64,000 nucleotides of DNA from Phorcus lineatus (taxonomy: Eukaryota > Mollusca > Gastropoda > Trochida > Trochidae), in assembly GCA_921293015.1 (NCBI GenBank), contig OV121090.1, positions 22,830,304 through 22,894,303 on the forward strand, read 5' to 3'. Each line of letters begins with the position of its first letter. Within the stretch, counting starts at the first letter, position 1. The notes under the pieces were generated by a model that was not told the DNA's origin, did no database searches, and was given only the letters and a program-made list of their open reading frames with translations. A program made the position numbers and the translations under genes. Shown here in pieces: positions 39,101 to 51,290 of the stretch.

Positions 39101-39155
39101 TGCTGTGACAGAGATGGGAGAAGTCAGTAATTTCCCTCAAGGCCTGTGGCAATAG
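24197..39155 (+). CDS. AP1G1: AP-1 complex subunit gamma (gamma-adaptin)
   Basis: Large subunit of the AP-1 adaptor, which links clathrin to cargo and Arf1 at the trans-Golgi network and endosomes. Coding exons: 24197-24397, 24730-24854, 25642-25783, 26348-26444, 26939-27015, 30763-30858, 31138-31218, 31426-31524, 31956-32011, 32140-32253, 32856-32996, 33280-33334, 33745-33957, 34996-35123, 35471-35575, 36565-36724, 37214-37352, 37667-37744, 38351-38511, 38703-38801, 39054-39155. All introns are GT-AG, phases agree, and the total is 822 codons plus stop, the length I recall for human AP1G1. The adaptin trunk (about 1-590) includes [28 protein letters not shown] and [10 protein letters not shown]. 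The hinge has ILDILG (634-639) and a clathrin-box-like LLDLL (660-664). The gamma-ear (about 703-822) includes [15 protein letters not shown] and ends in GLWQ. The start is the MPTP ATG just after an acceptor. The exon 17 donor (C|GTAACT) was chosen because it alone keeps frame. Confidence 0.95.
30208..30261 (+). mobile_element. SINE 3'-end fragment
   Basis: GGCTGAAATATTGCC is followed by GCGGCGCTAAACAATAACT and a CATT-rich tail. This matches the 3' end (GCGGCGTTAAACAA...ACTCACTC) that I associate with molluscan SINEs. Only the tail is present, inside the large AP1G1 intron 27016-30762. Confidence 0.55.
34230..34541 (+). mobile_element. tRNA-derived SINE, apparently full length
   Basis: The head is tRNA-like. 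It has an A box, TAGCGCAGTGG (34239-34249), and a B box, GGTTCGAATCC, at the expected spacing. The anticodon-loop region CTTCGGA suggests tRNA-Arg(UCG) ancestry (weak inference). A central body follows and then a tail domain, TTGAAAGCGGCGTTAAAC, with a CTAACCTAACC end. A 12-bp direct repeat flanks it, TCCTTTGGTTCA at 34218-34229 and TCCTTTTGTTCA at 34542-34553, which is a target-site duplication. The A and B boxes look usable by RNA polymerase III. It lies in the AP1G1 intron between coding exons 13 and 14. A second copy is at 45850-46100. Confidence 0.85.
35560..36107. repeat. 177-bp tandem triplication of the AP1G1 exon-15 5' splice site
   Basis: The junction sequence CAGCATGAG|GTGTGTAC at the end of exon 15 (GT at 35576) recurs at 35753 and 35930, an exact 177-base period. 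The intronic sequence that follows repeats with it (TCTTCTCCTCTATTC..., AGAGACAATATAG..., TTCAGGTCAAAATATCCCC...). The third unit is more diverged and degenerates near 36107. All three copies retain GAG|GTGTGT. Confidence 0.9.
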
Positions 39156-41280
39156 CATATTTAGAATAACCTATTTATTTAGAGACAATGAATTTGTCCC
39201 CAGTCAAGATTGCAAGTCTTTCAGAGATGTGGATATGAAGTGAAAAATGGGATAAGATCCTGTTCATGACGGGCCAACTGTCAGCTTACGTCTCGTCACA
39301 TTACGTCACGCATTTCCATGCCACGTCTCTCGTCATGTCACATCTCTTTGCGTAACAGCACGTCTGTCTATTGGGGCCGGAAGATTGGCAGACAATACAG
39401 TCTGTAAGTATCATGGAAGTGACAAAATTCAGACAGCGTGGGAAACTGAATCGACCTCATGAACACTTCATTCCTCGTCTGTTCTGTTGCCTCTTGTCCA
39501 GACTCTACTGTCACTCCTTGGCGAACGGCACAGAACTGTAAGATGCAAACATTGTGCTTGATGTTGCATAGGTAGATCTTGTAATGTATATATTGATTAT
39601 ATAGTCAGAAAGTGAATGATTGTACAGTGGTGGTTTCTTCGTATTTTGGCCCACCTCATCTTCATGCAATGTAAGGCATCTTGAGAACAAATCCATATGT
39701 GCACATGCTTTGTTTGTTATTATCGAATGCTTTGTCATCATTTTATATATATCATGTGGAATTGTACAGAGGTCTGATTGTAATATACTTTCCTATTGGC
39801 TGTATTTATGTTATCGGAGCCTGTCCTTGAACAACTTCCCCTGCAAGGCAAGACTCAGGCCAGTCACAATCACTGGTTAATAAAAGCCTTACTGCAATTT
39901 CAAATTTTAAATCCTCATCATGCCACCTCTTCAGCTTGCTGTGCCTGGACTTGAAAGAAAATCATTGATTACCTCAAGGTAACTTCTTGTTCTTAGTGAA
40001 GGTTGCACTCAAGACATAAATGTTGGTGCAATGCAGGAAGGCTGGTATTACACAGTGATGGAGACTGGCTCAAGCCATGCCTTGTGTCGGAAGTTTGTTT
40101 GGGACTAGATGTTGGTGCTGTGTTGAGTGTATTAAAGACGATAGCTTTGTGATCAAAGATAATTAAAGGTCATCAGAGCACCACACATCTTGTAGGAATA
40201 AACCAGGTTCAATATGGGTTGACATGGTTATGTATTTAAGTCCACCTATTTATTTCTGAAAACTAAATAATCATGTTATGTAATTATTGGGATAACTGCA
40301 CAATGTTGGCATTAGTATGACTGTGATGCATGCCATTATATTCATCAAACTGTAAAATATAAAACAATTGGTTAATCAAAATCGCAGATACCACTGTTTT
40401 ATAACAAAATATCTTATGTAACATTTCTGAAGTCGTCACAATTTATATTTCTATCATTGAAAATACACCAAATCATTTTTTTATGATCTACTGATATTTA
40501 ATTCTCTGATGAAAGATCCACAACGACACAGAATTGCATGTGAATATGGGAGGCCCTTTCGGCTATTTGTGTTCCATTTTTTGAAAGGTTGACTCCTTAT
40601 TGCAATAATTAATAGGATGTTTGGCAATAACATTGTAAGCCATCTTTATGCAGACAGATATTAAAGACAATGCTGTATAACCTCTAAATCATAACAGGTT
40701 CATTTGGGCCAGTCCATCAACAGCTGTCTGAATCTAGAATTTGAAAGAAAGCGAGGTTGTGAACCGGAGCTGTTAATTTCTCCCTTTCATATCTGCTAGT
40801 GTAAACGCTTTATCACTCATCAACTCAGTTTTCAGCATGCTAATCAACTCTCAAGGCGAGAGATACAAGATGTGTTATTTATTTCAGTTAACAACTTTAC
40901 AAGAAGTGATAATGAGAAATGAATAGTGTCATAATCTTTAAAGATTTTTTGTACATGAAGAACTTGATGAAGGCTTGATTGAGTGAATTGTTTGTACAAA
41001 GTTTCTGACAACACTAGAGCCTGACTTTGTTGTGAAATTGATGTGCTTCTGTGTCGATAGATGCATGTTCTAGGACTGGAAATGGTGTACATAACCAGAT
41101 ATTTGGCTGTCTGTAAAATTGAGCTCAGCTTTGTAGATACCATTTGAAGTATTGAACAGTTTGTATATATTATGAACTTTGCCTGTCTGTGTAAAATATT
41201 GTGAAATGTGGTTAATACCACTGCATTGAAGAGCTACGTTCATTTATTATCCTGCCAAATAAACTTTAATGTCTGAAATT
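39156..41280 (+). other. AP1G1 3' UTR with two candidate poly(A) signals
   Basis: Non-coding sequence after the TAG stop. AATAAA occurs at 39879-39884 (UTR of about 750 bases) and at 41258-41263 (about 2.1 kb). Which is used cannot be told from sequence. No repeat or ORF of note lies in it. Confidence 0.5.
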
Positions 41281-42009
41281 TGTTTTGTTTGTTGTGATGA
41301 ATAGTGGTATGATAGTATTGATGTTTGCATTGTCTTCTATGCGATAAAAGTGCACAGATACAAAACAAATTTAGACAATAGATCAATATGTTTATATCAT
41401 GAGGGTATGCGATACATCGATGTATCACATAAGACAATATATCTTGATATTGTTAACATTGTTTCAAACAAATAACACTAAAAAGTTTAAATTTAAAGAG
41501 GTTACAGTGATTAGACAAACAGAAAATACATATTTGTGATATTTTATCTGCAATTTTACAGTTTCTCTAATTTTGTAATTACCCTTCATCTTATTTTTGT
41601 GACAGTTTGGTATCTAAGAAGTAACATTACTTTTCTATGTACTATGTATTCTTCCTTCATAAACTGTAGAGAATTGCGAAACATATTGTATGGCAACCAC
41701 TGAATCGTGATGATAATTGTCTCGGAGGTTCCTTGGCAATACTTCCATGATATATTGTCTCCCCTATTAAACTGGAATCGGGATAAATTTGTCTGGCCAC
41801 GATATACAGGTCTGGTGATGAAGTAGTGGGACAGTTTTGAGACTGATACACCTGTTTGGACATGAAAAGTATTCAAATAGTGCCACTTGCTCTGAAGCTG
41901 AAATGATTTTAAGAAAAGGGGGACAGAGGCTTATTGATCAACTCTGCTAGGGAACCTGTATACTTGCATGAGCAGTTCACAACTTAAAATTCATATCATA
42001 TCGAGCCTT

Positions 42010-42233
42010 ATTTATCTTAGTATTTTTGGAAAATTACTTAAAGCAGATACATGGGAGTCTTTGGCGCACACCATTGACCCATTTTCCATCATAAATCACG
42101 ACATTACCCGGTTTATTGTCATTACACTGATCACACTGATGAGGAGCATTAGGATGAAACAAACACTGCTCGTTGAAAAAATAACACCGTATTTAAAGTT
42201 TGACATTTGACTCCAACAGCATACTCTGTGCCC
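42010..42233. repeat. Fragment of TTAA-flanked MITE family, right half
   Basis: GCGCACACCATTGACCCATTTTCCATCATAAATCACGACAT-type sequence through CATACTCTGTGCCCTTTA matches the right half and right end of the element at 17435-17878. The left half is missing and the outer target site reads TTAT rather than TTAA. It lies in the convergent spacer between AP1G1 and SDR39U1. Confidence 0.7.
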
Positions 42234-42339
42234 TTTATAGCAAATAGGTATTTGCTACAAGTGCTTGCAGCTTGTGTATATTTATGTATATATAATTTTG
42301 TAAAGACCATAATAATGAACAAGACAGAGATTCATGTTA

Positions 42340-42345
42340 TTTATT
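42340..42345 (-). promoter_or_regulatory. Candidate poly(A) signal of SDR39U1
   Basis: AATAAA on the minus strand, 79 bases past the TAA stop at 42424-42426. AP1G1 and SDR39U1 converge here. Their nearest signals leave about 1.1 kb between transcript ends if the distal AP1G1 signal is used. Confidence 0.5.
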
Positions 42346-42423
42346 TAACAAATGCACATGTATAGGTAACAGATACAAAATTTCATCAAATTTCACACAA
42401 GATCATGAATATCACCGCATTTT

Positions 42424-45400
42424 TTACTCGAGTTTATTAGAATAAAGCAGTCCAGTACATGCTCCACAAGCCGACGCCAAGTCAGGATAGACAAACTTGT
42501 AACCACTTTCTAGAGTCCTTTTGGGCGTCACTCTCTGTCCCTCCAAAATAACCTTACCCCTCTCTGCTCCAAATACTGCGTTCATAACAAAAGAAGGCAC
42601 TGGGAAGAAGGCTGGCCGCCACAATGCCCTTGCAAAGGCTTTAGTAAAATCAGAGTTAGTGGCAGCCTGTGGTGCTGTCCCATTTAGTACCCCGCTTACA
42701 TGGGTGTTCATGATAGCATGTGTGAATATGCCGGCAATGTCCTCGACGTGGATCCATGGCATCCACTGAGCTCCTGACCCGACCCGACCTCCGACCCCAA
42801 GGTAGAATGGGAGAAACATCTGTTGTATCATCCCTCCATCACGCCCCAATACCACTCCTGCAAGAGACAAGGGATATCCTTTATTTACTGCATAGTCATC
42901 AAAAACTCTAAATTATACAGTAAATTGATCAATTCAATGTGAATAATTTCTTTTTTACATCAGAACAAACCCCAGACTCCTGATTTTTTGTGTGCTTCAC
43001 CTCTCTGAGTCAGAGTGCCCTAACTCCAGGACTTTAATAATTCTATTGAGGGAATATAATTCTAATCGTAAGATCAAACTTACAATATAGCAGGCTTTTA
43101 GGGAAATCAATTGTTGTTATAAGCTTAACATTTTCTTGTACAATGTTAATAAGAACTAAATTAACTTGCAGTTTATACTAAACAACGCTCGGTTTAACAA
43201 TATTTTTATGAAGCAAATGATTGCTTTGGTTTTAACGAATCAATTAGATACAAAAACCATTCACAAGTTTCGTACAATTTAAGACAGGACTGGTTTACTT
43301 GACCATTGCAGATGTGGCGCATCTTGCTTTAATAATTATGACTTCACGTCAATTATGAAGCATGCAATGTTTTGACATAATGTGTGATGACATTGTAGCT
43401 TTAATAAACGGCAATATCATCAACGGGCAGTTAGGGACAGCCTTGGTACTATTCCCAAAACAGATCTCAACACTTGGATTTATCCTAGAGCTTGTAAAAC
43501 AACAAGCAAGTGATATGTAAGGTCTTATAAAGTGACAGAGTTACAAGTGAAGTGCACACACCTGACCGAACCCAGACTTGTCTGACAGGAACCGATTCTG
43601 GCAATTTGGCCGCCGCCTCCCAGTCTGTGGTGAGTTTGGACAGGAAGTCATAGTCTCCCCCAGGGCTATCCTCTGTGTACTCGGCACTTTCACTCGGCGG
43701 GTAATACGCTGCAACAACAAACTGAGGTTTATTTCGGCTCTTACGAATAATGAATTGCACACTGTTATGACATAATACTTTTAGCTTATAATGCAAGATT
43801 GGTTAATGCCATGGGCCTGCATCTGATGTCAGTGTTTGAACATCATGAGTAAGCTGTTCAGAATTTCAATTTCTGCTACACTCCCAAATTTGAAATTTGG
43901 TTGGAAAAGATCCGCCAGCCTTATACGCCTGATGAGGTAAACATTTGGACTGTCTCTTTGTCGAAGGATTTCAAGACTATGAAAGAACTAAGAAATCTCA
44001 ATTGTAATAGAGGCCACATGGGAACAAATGACTTACGAAATCTCTATGGAGAGAGATAGAGAGTCAAAGCCCTTACCAACGCCTGACATGGACACAAACA
44101 CTTCCGGAGGCTTCGAAGCACCAGCTATTGCTGATGCCAAAGCTTTAGTGGTAGTCACACGGCTGGAACGAACTTCTTCTTTGAAATCTTCATTCCATCT
44201 GAAAGAAATAATAAATGAATTTCATTTTGCCAGAACTATGAGAAGAATATGAAGAAAATGGACAATGGTGCATGCCAAGGACTCGAACGCAAATTTTAAA
44301 ACTTGTTTACATGGGCGAAAAAAAGATAAATATGATTTGGTAGTGTTAAGTAACTCATTTAACTAATATAAATGTAAGTAGGAGACAGATTTCAACAATT
44401 TAACATATATATGGCTGTTTTCCGATTAGCACTACAAAAGAGGAAAATATCACAGTTATGGCATATTAGAGATGAGAATGCAAGTTTAGGAAGGACATTT
44501 GAACTTAACTTTGGACATATGATGTTTTGGCGCTTTTAAGCCATAGGAAACATAATAAAACATACCATGTCACTGTGTCACCCATCAAACTGAGAGCTAA
44601 AAATGATTCAAGCCATATTGTTGGATGGAACTTTGTTTAATATTGAACATAACTAAACGTCTCCCACCTCCTTGAAACAAGAATTTTGCAAAGGCAATCT
44701 TTCGAAGGACAAATTTCCAAATTGTGTCATGTAGATAAATATACATTATTAGATAATTATCATCTTGTAAACTTATCATAGATTTGTCTGAATCAATGAG
44801 AGACTAAAATATCTGCTGATCAGTTCTACATTAATGCCTTTCAAGCTACAACTGCATTTATAAATCCTTGCATTTCCTGCTCCAGGTTTTAACCACAGCA
44901 CAACTATGCAAACTTACAAGGAGGTCGACCATTTTCCTGTTTCTTCCAGTGATAAAATAGATATACTCTTTCTGTGATGGATGATCAAGAATTTTTAGTG
45001 CTGGTATTTCTAATTGACAACCAAAATTTTTGTCAGCAAACATAATTATGGAGAAAATATCTTCTTAGTTAGAAATCCATAGTTGTGTGGCTAATAGCAG
45101 TGAGGAATGTTTCAAGATATTGGGGTTAACAAAATGTCCCAAATTTGTGAAATCAGTTTTTTGTTTCTGCATAACTAAAAATTAGGCTTTTGTCTCACCT
45201 CTTCATGGGATTGAGAATATTTTCTCCAGCCATGCTGACAACAGCTGTACATCCTTGAGGCAGACCATTTCGATTCAAATCATTCTGAAAAAGTTTGAAA
45301 AAATATCTCCTCTTAAAACCATACAAAATTTGTAGACCTGTGATGAGGCACATGAAATAGCTATCTGACTAATGACCGTATGGTTCTTCTGGCATCCATA

Positions 45401-48158
45401 AAAACAAGTATTGACCACATTCATACACCATTGTTTATATGAATAACTTCTTCAGGAACAAAAAGAAAACAATTATTACAGACAAATAACTTTTATGGTT
45501 TCAATTTCTCAGACTTTAGACTTGTGTCCTACCCATGTGATTTTGTTAGGCCCTGTTTGTCGAGATACAACTGTCACTTTGTAGCCATTTTCTACGAGGA
45601 GGCGGGTCAGGTGTCTGCCCACAAATCCAGAGCCTCCACCTAGAAACAAAAAGAAATTGCCTCAATCAACTATCATTTATGTCTATGATTTGAATATTGA
45701 TTGTAATGTATCAACCTCTAGAAAGTTATCAGTAAGGTGATATAGATATAACAGGCCTTACCAACAATTCAACATTGTAATGAGAGAATTCTATAAGGTA
45801 TTAACAGTAGTTACATTCACGAATAAGAGTTGCAGCCAGTTCTGGAGGAGTGAGTGAGTGAGTGAGTTTGGGTTTAACGTCGCTTTCAAGAGTATTTCAC
45901 TTATATCGCGGCTGCTAGTATTATTTCAGGGAGAAAGCCCGCAACACCATTGTGGCTATGCATTGCGGTGAAACCTGCGAGCGTCGGCTGGAACCAGCGA
46001 ACCATGAGTGGTACTGCGCTAAAACTCAGTGTAGCATTGCAACCAAACCTGACTGCGTGTAGAACAGTTCTCTACTGCAGACAAAGTTGCCTGGCGGGAG
46101 GAGAAGATGACAATGTGTAAACTGTTTAGACTTAGGAGGACTCCATTAGCCCATCTATCATTAACCTCATTAGTCTGACAAGTGGATAAGTAATGAGTGA
46201 CAGCTGCCATAGGCATCGAAGTTTGCAGGTTCTTGTTATGATTGATGTGCAAGTGATCCAGAATACCCTTACCCAATGTTACGGCAGTCTTGTTGCAGGA
46301 ATGCTCAAAACAAGATGTTGGACTGAATATATACAGAACTCTCTTTGAGGATTAAGCTATTAATGAAATAGATCCGAACCATCCTGAGTGTACAATTTAC
46401 AAAAATTATAACTTCATTGTTGGTGAGCGCCAACCAGTCACCTGGTGGAAGAGAAAAATGGCAGACTCTTTCCCATACCAATGATACTGTAAGCGCATTT
46501 GGCTGATTATGTTCATTATGTACTTCACCTGGAAGTTTCAGATATATGAATGTGGATTGCCTTGACAATCAGGGTAGTTTTAGCTCCTGTCACTCATTTT
46601 CAATGAAATTAACAGTATTTCCTCACCAAAAGGCGTTGATTTCCTAAGACAGGTTTTTTATGTGGAAATGAAAAAGTTGTCTTTTTCCTAGGTTTCAAAT
46701 AAAAGTTTCCCTGCCAGTAGTCAACCAATTGTGATAATTTGGGATTCAATCAACAGGGATTTTATTTGGCATTACTTCTGCATGTACCCCAATTGAAATG
46801 AATGAGAAGGGATGCTTGTGTTTTTTATATAATTTTGTATTTACTGTAATATTCATTTTGAGAAGTGGGCAAATTTTGCATAATGTTCAAAGTAGACCTA
46901 GTACTGCAGTTTATTTTTCACGTATTTATGAAAATATCCAATTCACTTTTAAGCTTATAATTTTGTTATAACACACAAAAGGAAATTATCATCAAAGACG
47001 ACAACAACAAAAAAACCAGATCAACATAAGAAGGGATTACTTTTCAACATTGCATCATGTGACCCATCAATGATACTAACTGACCATGCAGTCCAAAAGA
47101 AAAGTTCCCTATCAATCATCAGTTTGATTAAAGACAGGCCTGTAAATGACAATGGTAAATCATTTCTCTTACGCAAGAAGGAACCTGAGGCAATTCATTA
47201 ACTCATGTCTAAAAATAGTATCAAAATGAAACATGTTCTTTTGTTGGCTCTTTTCTGAAAATCAACATGGTCAATTCAACCAGTTTCTTTTAGAAACAGC
47301 TTCCATCAATTGTCAAATCACAGCAACTGCTGTTGTTTTTTCATGTTGTGATTTGATGTGAGCACTTAGAATTAGATATCAAATAAATGAAAGGTAAATT
47401 TGTTTAACTTTCAAATGACTGACTGATATGTAAGAATTCTTTCTATCAATATCATCTAAAGTAGTAGTTTGTTTTTTATCTTATTTTGTTGGTCATATAT
47501 TGAAAGGGACTGTGGTTGAATGAAATACCGTTTTATTTACATCATTTTCTTTCTAATATTTGCTATGCTTTGCTTTAACATTGAAGATAAGTTTAATTAA
47601 TTGTTTACCGAATAAAAATATAAATGTAAAAAATTTATTCATTTGTTACAAAATGATATTCTGCAAACCAAATTGCATTAGACATATGATTGTTGAATGC
47701 ATTTGTAATGATACTCTGTATAGGTATAACCATTACAGCCCTACTTAGACTTATTGTGATTTCAACAACAACTGCTTTTGATTAGCAACAACATGCGAGA
47801 GATGTGAGGCTTATCACCATATCCCAAACAGAAGGAATAAAGACAATCAGCACTTGTAATATTCGTCTTCAGTTTTCCAAGTTTTATTTCCGTTCTGATT
47901 ATTATGCACTTATAATATGTTTGTGCGGTTAGCGTGAAACTTAAACCTACACGGAGTATAAAACGATTTCTGTACATGTAGATAGTTATCATTGATGGAT
48001 ATTATTTTCGGAAATACAATTCACATTGAGGGTGATCACAACATTTTCAAAATATTATGATTTTAAAGATGGTATTAATGTTTAGTTTTAAATATCGTTG
48101 GCAGGTTTCAGATGAGAATAAAGACATAAGCATGATTCTAACCTATCAACACGCTCAT
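42424..48158 (-). CDS. SDR39U1: Epimerase family protein SDR39U1 (atypical short-chain dehydrogenase)
   Basis: NAD(P)-binding oxidoreductase-like protein of the extended/atypical SDR group. Its substrate is not established. Coding exons in transcript order (minus strand): 48158-48143, 45639-45533, 45284-45199, 44198-44077, 43708-43562, 42857-42424. All introns are GT-AG, phases agree, and the total is 303 codons plus stop (human is about 293). The N-terminal Rossmann motif GGGSGFVG (6-13) follows MSVLI. Family-typical blocks follow: SMAGENILNP, VSMSGVAYY, EDSPGGDYDFLSKL, VRSGVVLGRDGG, PWIHVEDIAGIFTHA and VLNGTAP. The C-terminal DUF1731-like tail contains AVFGAERGKVILEGQRVTPKRTLESGY. The first coding exon is only 16 bases and lies 2.5 kb from the next. 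I chose it because ATG plus five codons joins in frame to restore the expected M-x-VLxGGG start. The large intron contains a truncated SINE. Confidence 0.93.
45850..46100 (-). mobile_element. Truncated tRNA-derived SINE
   Basis: On the minus strand this matches the body and tail of the SINE at 34230-34541 (TTGAAAGCGACGTTAAACCC then ACTCACTCACTC). It stops in the tRNA-like head just after CCCGCCAGG, so the A and B boxes are lost. It sits in the first intron of SDR39U1. Confidence 0.8.
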
Positions 48159-48249
48159 AACGCTCCTAAGAACAACCAGTGATAGAGGTCAGTTTGCGTT
48201 ACACAACAACTTTAGCATCGTCTGCATTACCGGCTGGCTGGAGGACGGG

Positions 48250-48608
48250 CACCTGCACTTCCGGTTGAGATACTATTACTTTCTCTACAGCAACTTATTA
48301 TAAACAGAATAAAAAGTCAATAGATTGTCTATTTCATCTATTATTATCCTTGTTAAATTAATAAATATTTATCATAAAAATAATTGTCTTAAATAGAACA
48401 TGTTTTATGACCTGAAGTTTTCGTTGCGTAATACATAGTTATGATTATACAAATGAATGGCGATAAGTTGACCAAAAGAGGTTATTGATGCGTGCGCATC
48501 GAAACAATCACAAAAACTTCCTGTCGGAATTCATTTCAAGGACGACATTTAGGTTTACCGACTTGTAACAGTTTTCGATTATCCACCAAGTATACAGATA
48601 CGTCATAT
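48250..48608. promoter_or_regulatory. Candidate bidirectional promoter of SDR39U1 (-) and AMFR (+)
   Basis: Motifs between the SDR39U1 start codon (48158, reading left) and a plus-strand donor: ETS-type CACTTCCGGTT (48256-48266), NRF1-like TGCGTGCGCATC (48489-48500) and a CRE-like TACGTCA (48599-48605). A strong donor, GTAAGT, at 48609 could close a non-coding AMFR first exon. AMFR's ATG exon begins at an acceptor (TTTGCAG, ending 51283), so an upstream exon is expected. No TATA box is visible. The arrangement is inferred. Confidence 0.4.
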
Positions 48609-49077
48609 GTAAGTACAGTAAACTATAATCTTGAGTAATTAAATAAACAATTTTCTAAGGGGGGTTGATGATGCCGTCTCTTCTGTGTGTTTATATTATC
48701 GATGTCACGATTCCGTAAGCAATCTCGACAGCTTTGATTTTCTGGTTTACTCACTGTCGATGCGGTGTATTCGTTGACAGGACTATTTCGTAGACGTTAG
48801 ATTCCTCGACATACACGTATCGATGAAGATGAAATGAAGTCTTCTTTGTTCATATTGAAGTTTAAGATCATAAAGAAGTTGTTATTTGTTTTACAAGTAG
48901 ACATATTTCTCTTTTTTGTTTCCTGTGTCATGTTTTATGTCTTCTGACAACAACAACAATCTTGGAAACTTGTCTAGTGAGTTGTATTAAAATCTGTTTA
49001 AATGGGGATGGTATTTCATTTAAGACAAAAAATAAACATTTGTATCTAAGAAATTTAATGCCATATTTACCAGTTAG

Positions 49078-49508
49078 TAAGGATAGATATCGGTCCTCAT
49101 TTCCATACCGCAATATATTACGATATAGAAAAGCGTATTGCAATACATATTGCAATATATTGGTACTTTTCATATTTTAGTTTTTCCATGTTCTCAAGAC
49201 TAAATAATAGCAATTAGAACAGTAATCGATGCTCAACTAGATGTCGTTTTGTAAATAAAAATAATTAAGTGACTAGTTTCGTACTTTTAACATGTCTGTG
49301 CTATTTTTACTTTGCAAGTTCACACTTTGTTCATAACTTTCAGTAAAATCAATGTTTTTTTTGTTATGTGTTTCTGCAATTTTACACGGACATTGTTAAG
49401 TTTTACAACCTCCAATGTATTGGATATTTTCAGAAGACTGTACCGGTATGTATTGTGGTGTTTCTGTATTGCAATATACCGATATACCGATAATACTGCG
49501 CACCCTTA
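49078..49508. mobile_element. hAT-type MITE, copy 1
   Basis: 431 bp starting TAAGGATA and ending CGCACCCTTA, flanked by an exact 8-bp duplication, CCAGTTAG (49070-49077 and 49509-49516). Eight-base target sites are the mark of hAT elements. The subterminal regions are rich in ATATTGCAATA and ATCGGT/ACCGAT repeats. It is similar along its whole length to the copy at 50323-50731. No transposase. Confidence 0.85.
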
Positions 49509-49789
49509 CCAGTTAGTGTTAGATATTATAAGTTATGTTATAAAAAATATTCCATAGTTAAAGATTATGGTATTATTGATAAGATCAAAGGGAGTGTAAT
49601 GTCAGTGTTATTTTGCTGAAACGAAATTAAACAGAAAATTTCTGTTCATGCATATGTTCATGGTAGGTTTCAATGTTTTAGTTCATATATGTGTACCTTA
49701 TCTTTACTTACTTTAACAATAGAAGTACAGTTGCTTTTTTAACTGAAAACCAAAATGGCAAACCAATGTAAACAAATCTGCCAGTGCTG

Positions 49790-51063
49790 ACTCTTTGCCA
49801 GTGTTCCCACTAGCATTTTTATTTGCCAGTCCTATGGACCGGTGACATACAAAATTACCAGTCCCTATCATAATTTACAAGTCCTAAATCTTGATTGTAT
49901 TATTGAAAATATTTTTAAAAAAAGACAATCAGAGTTGAATTGCAAAAGCTCTGCAAAATTGCTTGTCTCTTGGAATGGTTAGTGGTACTTAATTGAAAAC
50001 AAACCTATGATTGGCCAACAAAACACAGCTTAATGAGTTGTTTGTATCTTGATGACTTATTTTTTGTGAAGCCAGATATGCTTATGACATTGGCTATTGT
50101 CTGGCTATTTCATTACGGGTAAACAAGTCTGTCAATTTGGTCTTGACTTCCATTCGAGAGTCTTCCCTTCAAGAACCACAAACACTGGGAAGCTAAAATT
50201 TTAGGAATAGAATTTTGTAAGCTTCTTTTTCCAAATATCCCCAGGATTTTGTCACAGGAAATATATAAGCTACTTCAAAGCTCTTTAATCACTAAGCTTT
50301 TCCACTTTGCGTCTGTGAGAAGTAAGGATGGGTATCGGTCCTCATTTCCATATCGCAATATATTGCAATACAGAAAAGCGTATTGCAATATATTGGTACT
50401 TTTCATATTTTAGTTTTCCCTTGTTCTTTCGACCTAATAACAGCATTTAGAACAGTGATCAATGCTCAACTGGACGTCGTTTTGTAAAGAGAGATAATTC
50501 AGTGACTGGTTTCGAACTTATAACATGTCTGTGCTATTCCACTTTGCAAGTTGACACTTTGTTCACAACTTTCAGTAAAATCATGGGGTGTTTTTGTTAG
50601 GTTTTTCTCAATTTTACACGGAAAGTTCTAATTCTAAAACCTCCGATATATTGGATAGTTTCAGAAGACTGTACCGGTACGTATAGTGGTGTTTCTGTAT
50701 TGCAATATACCGATAATACCGCGCACCCTTAGTGAGAAGTGATTTACATTCTATGTACATCTACCAATACACTGCTAGATACATCTACAAACCGTCTTGT
50801 CTCTTCCTGTCTTAAAACCAATTGTATCGTCTCTAATTTGAATTTATCAGCTTTTTTCAACTTGTGCTTAACAAATAGCAGGTTTAAAAATTAGGGGGTC
50901 CGGTAGCCCATGGCTTGTTAAAAATTATTTTGGCTAGAGAGGCTTAATTACTGGTAGGCCGAATAAATAGTTAAAATTTTGGATAACATGATCATGGAAA
51001 TGCATCTGGCTAGCTGGAAATTGTTTAGACTAGTTAAATCAAAAGACTGGTAATTTCCATCCC
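49790..51063. mobile_element. Possible older hAT-like element with a nested MITE
   Basis: The left edge CAGTGTTCCCACTAGC and the right edge GGTAATTTCCATCCCTA resemble hAT-style ends (complement TAGGGATGGAAATTACC). ACCGG-containing blocks recur inside both edges. No clear 8-bp duplication is seen (CTCTTTGC against CTTTGAG nearby). If real, the hAT MITE at 50323-50731 is nested within it. Confidence 0.25.
50323..50731. mobile_element. hAT-type MITE, copy 2
   Basis: 409 bp starting TAAGGATGGG and ending GCGCACCCTTA, flanked by an exact 8-bp duplication, GTGAGAAG (50315-50322 and 50732-50739). It matches copy 1 end to end, with scattered substitutions and small deletions. Both copies lie between the candidate AMFR first exon and its ATG exon. 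Confidence 0.87.
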
Positions 51064-51290
51064 TACTTTGAGTTATCATGAAGTAAACTAAATTAACGAC
51101 CATCAAAGGCTGAACTTCAGACAGAGCTCAATAACTTATTGCATTGCCACTTCTCAAAGTCAGTAACTTACTTGACACTTTTGAACCCTGAAAAGTTATA
51201 AAACTCCTGGCTGTATAAGTTAGCTTTTAAAATGGATGATCATCTCTTTCCATTATTTATCAGAATTTCTTAACTATTTGCAGACCCAAG

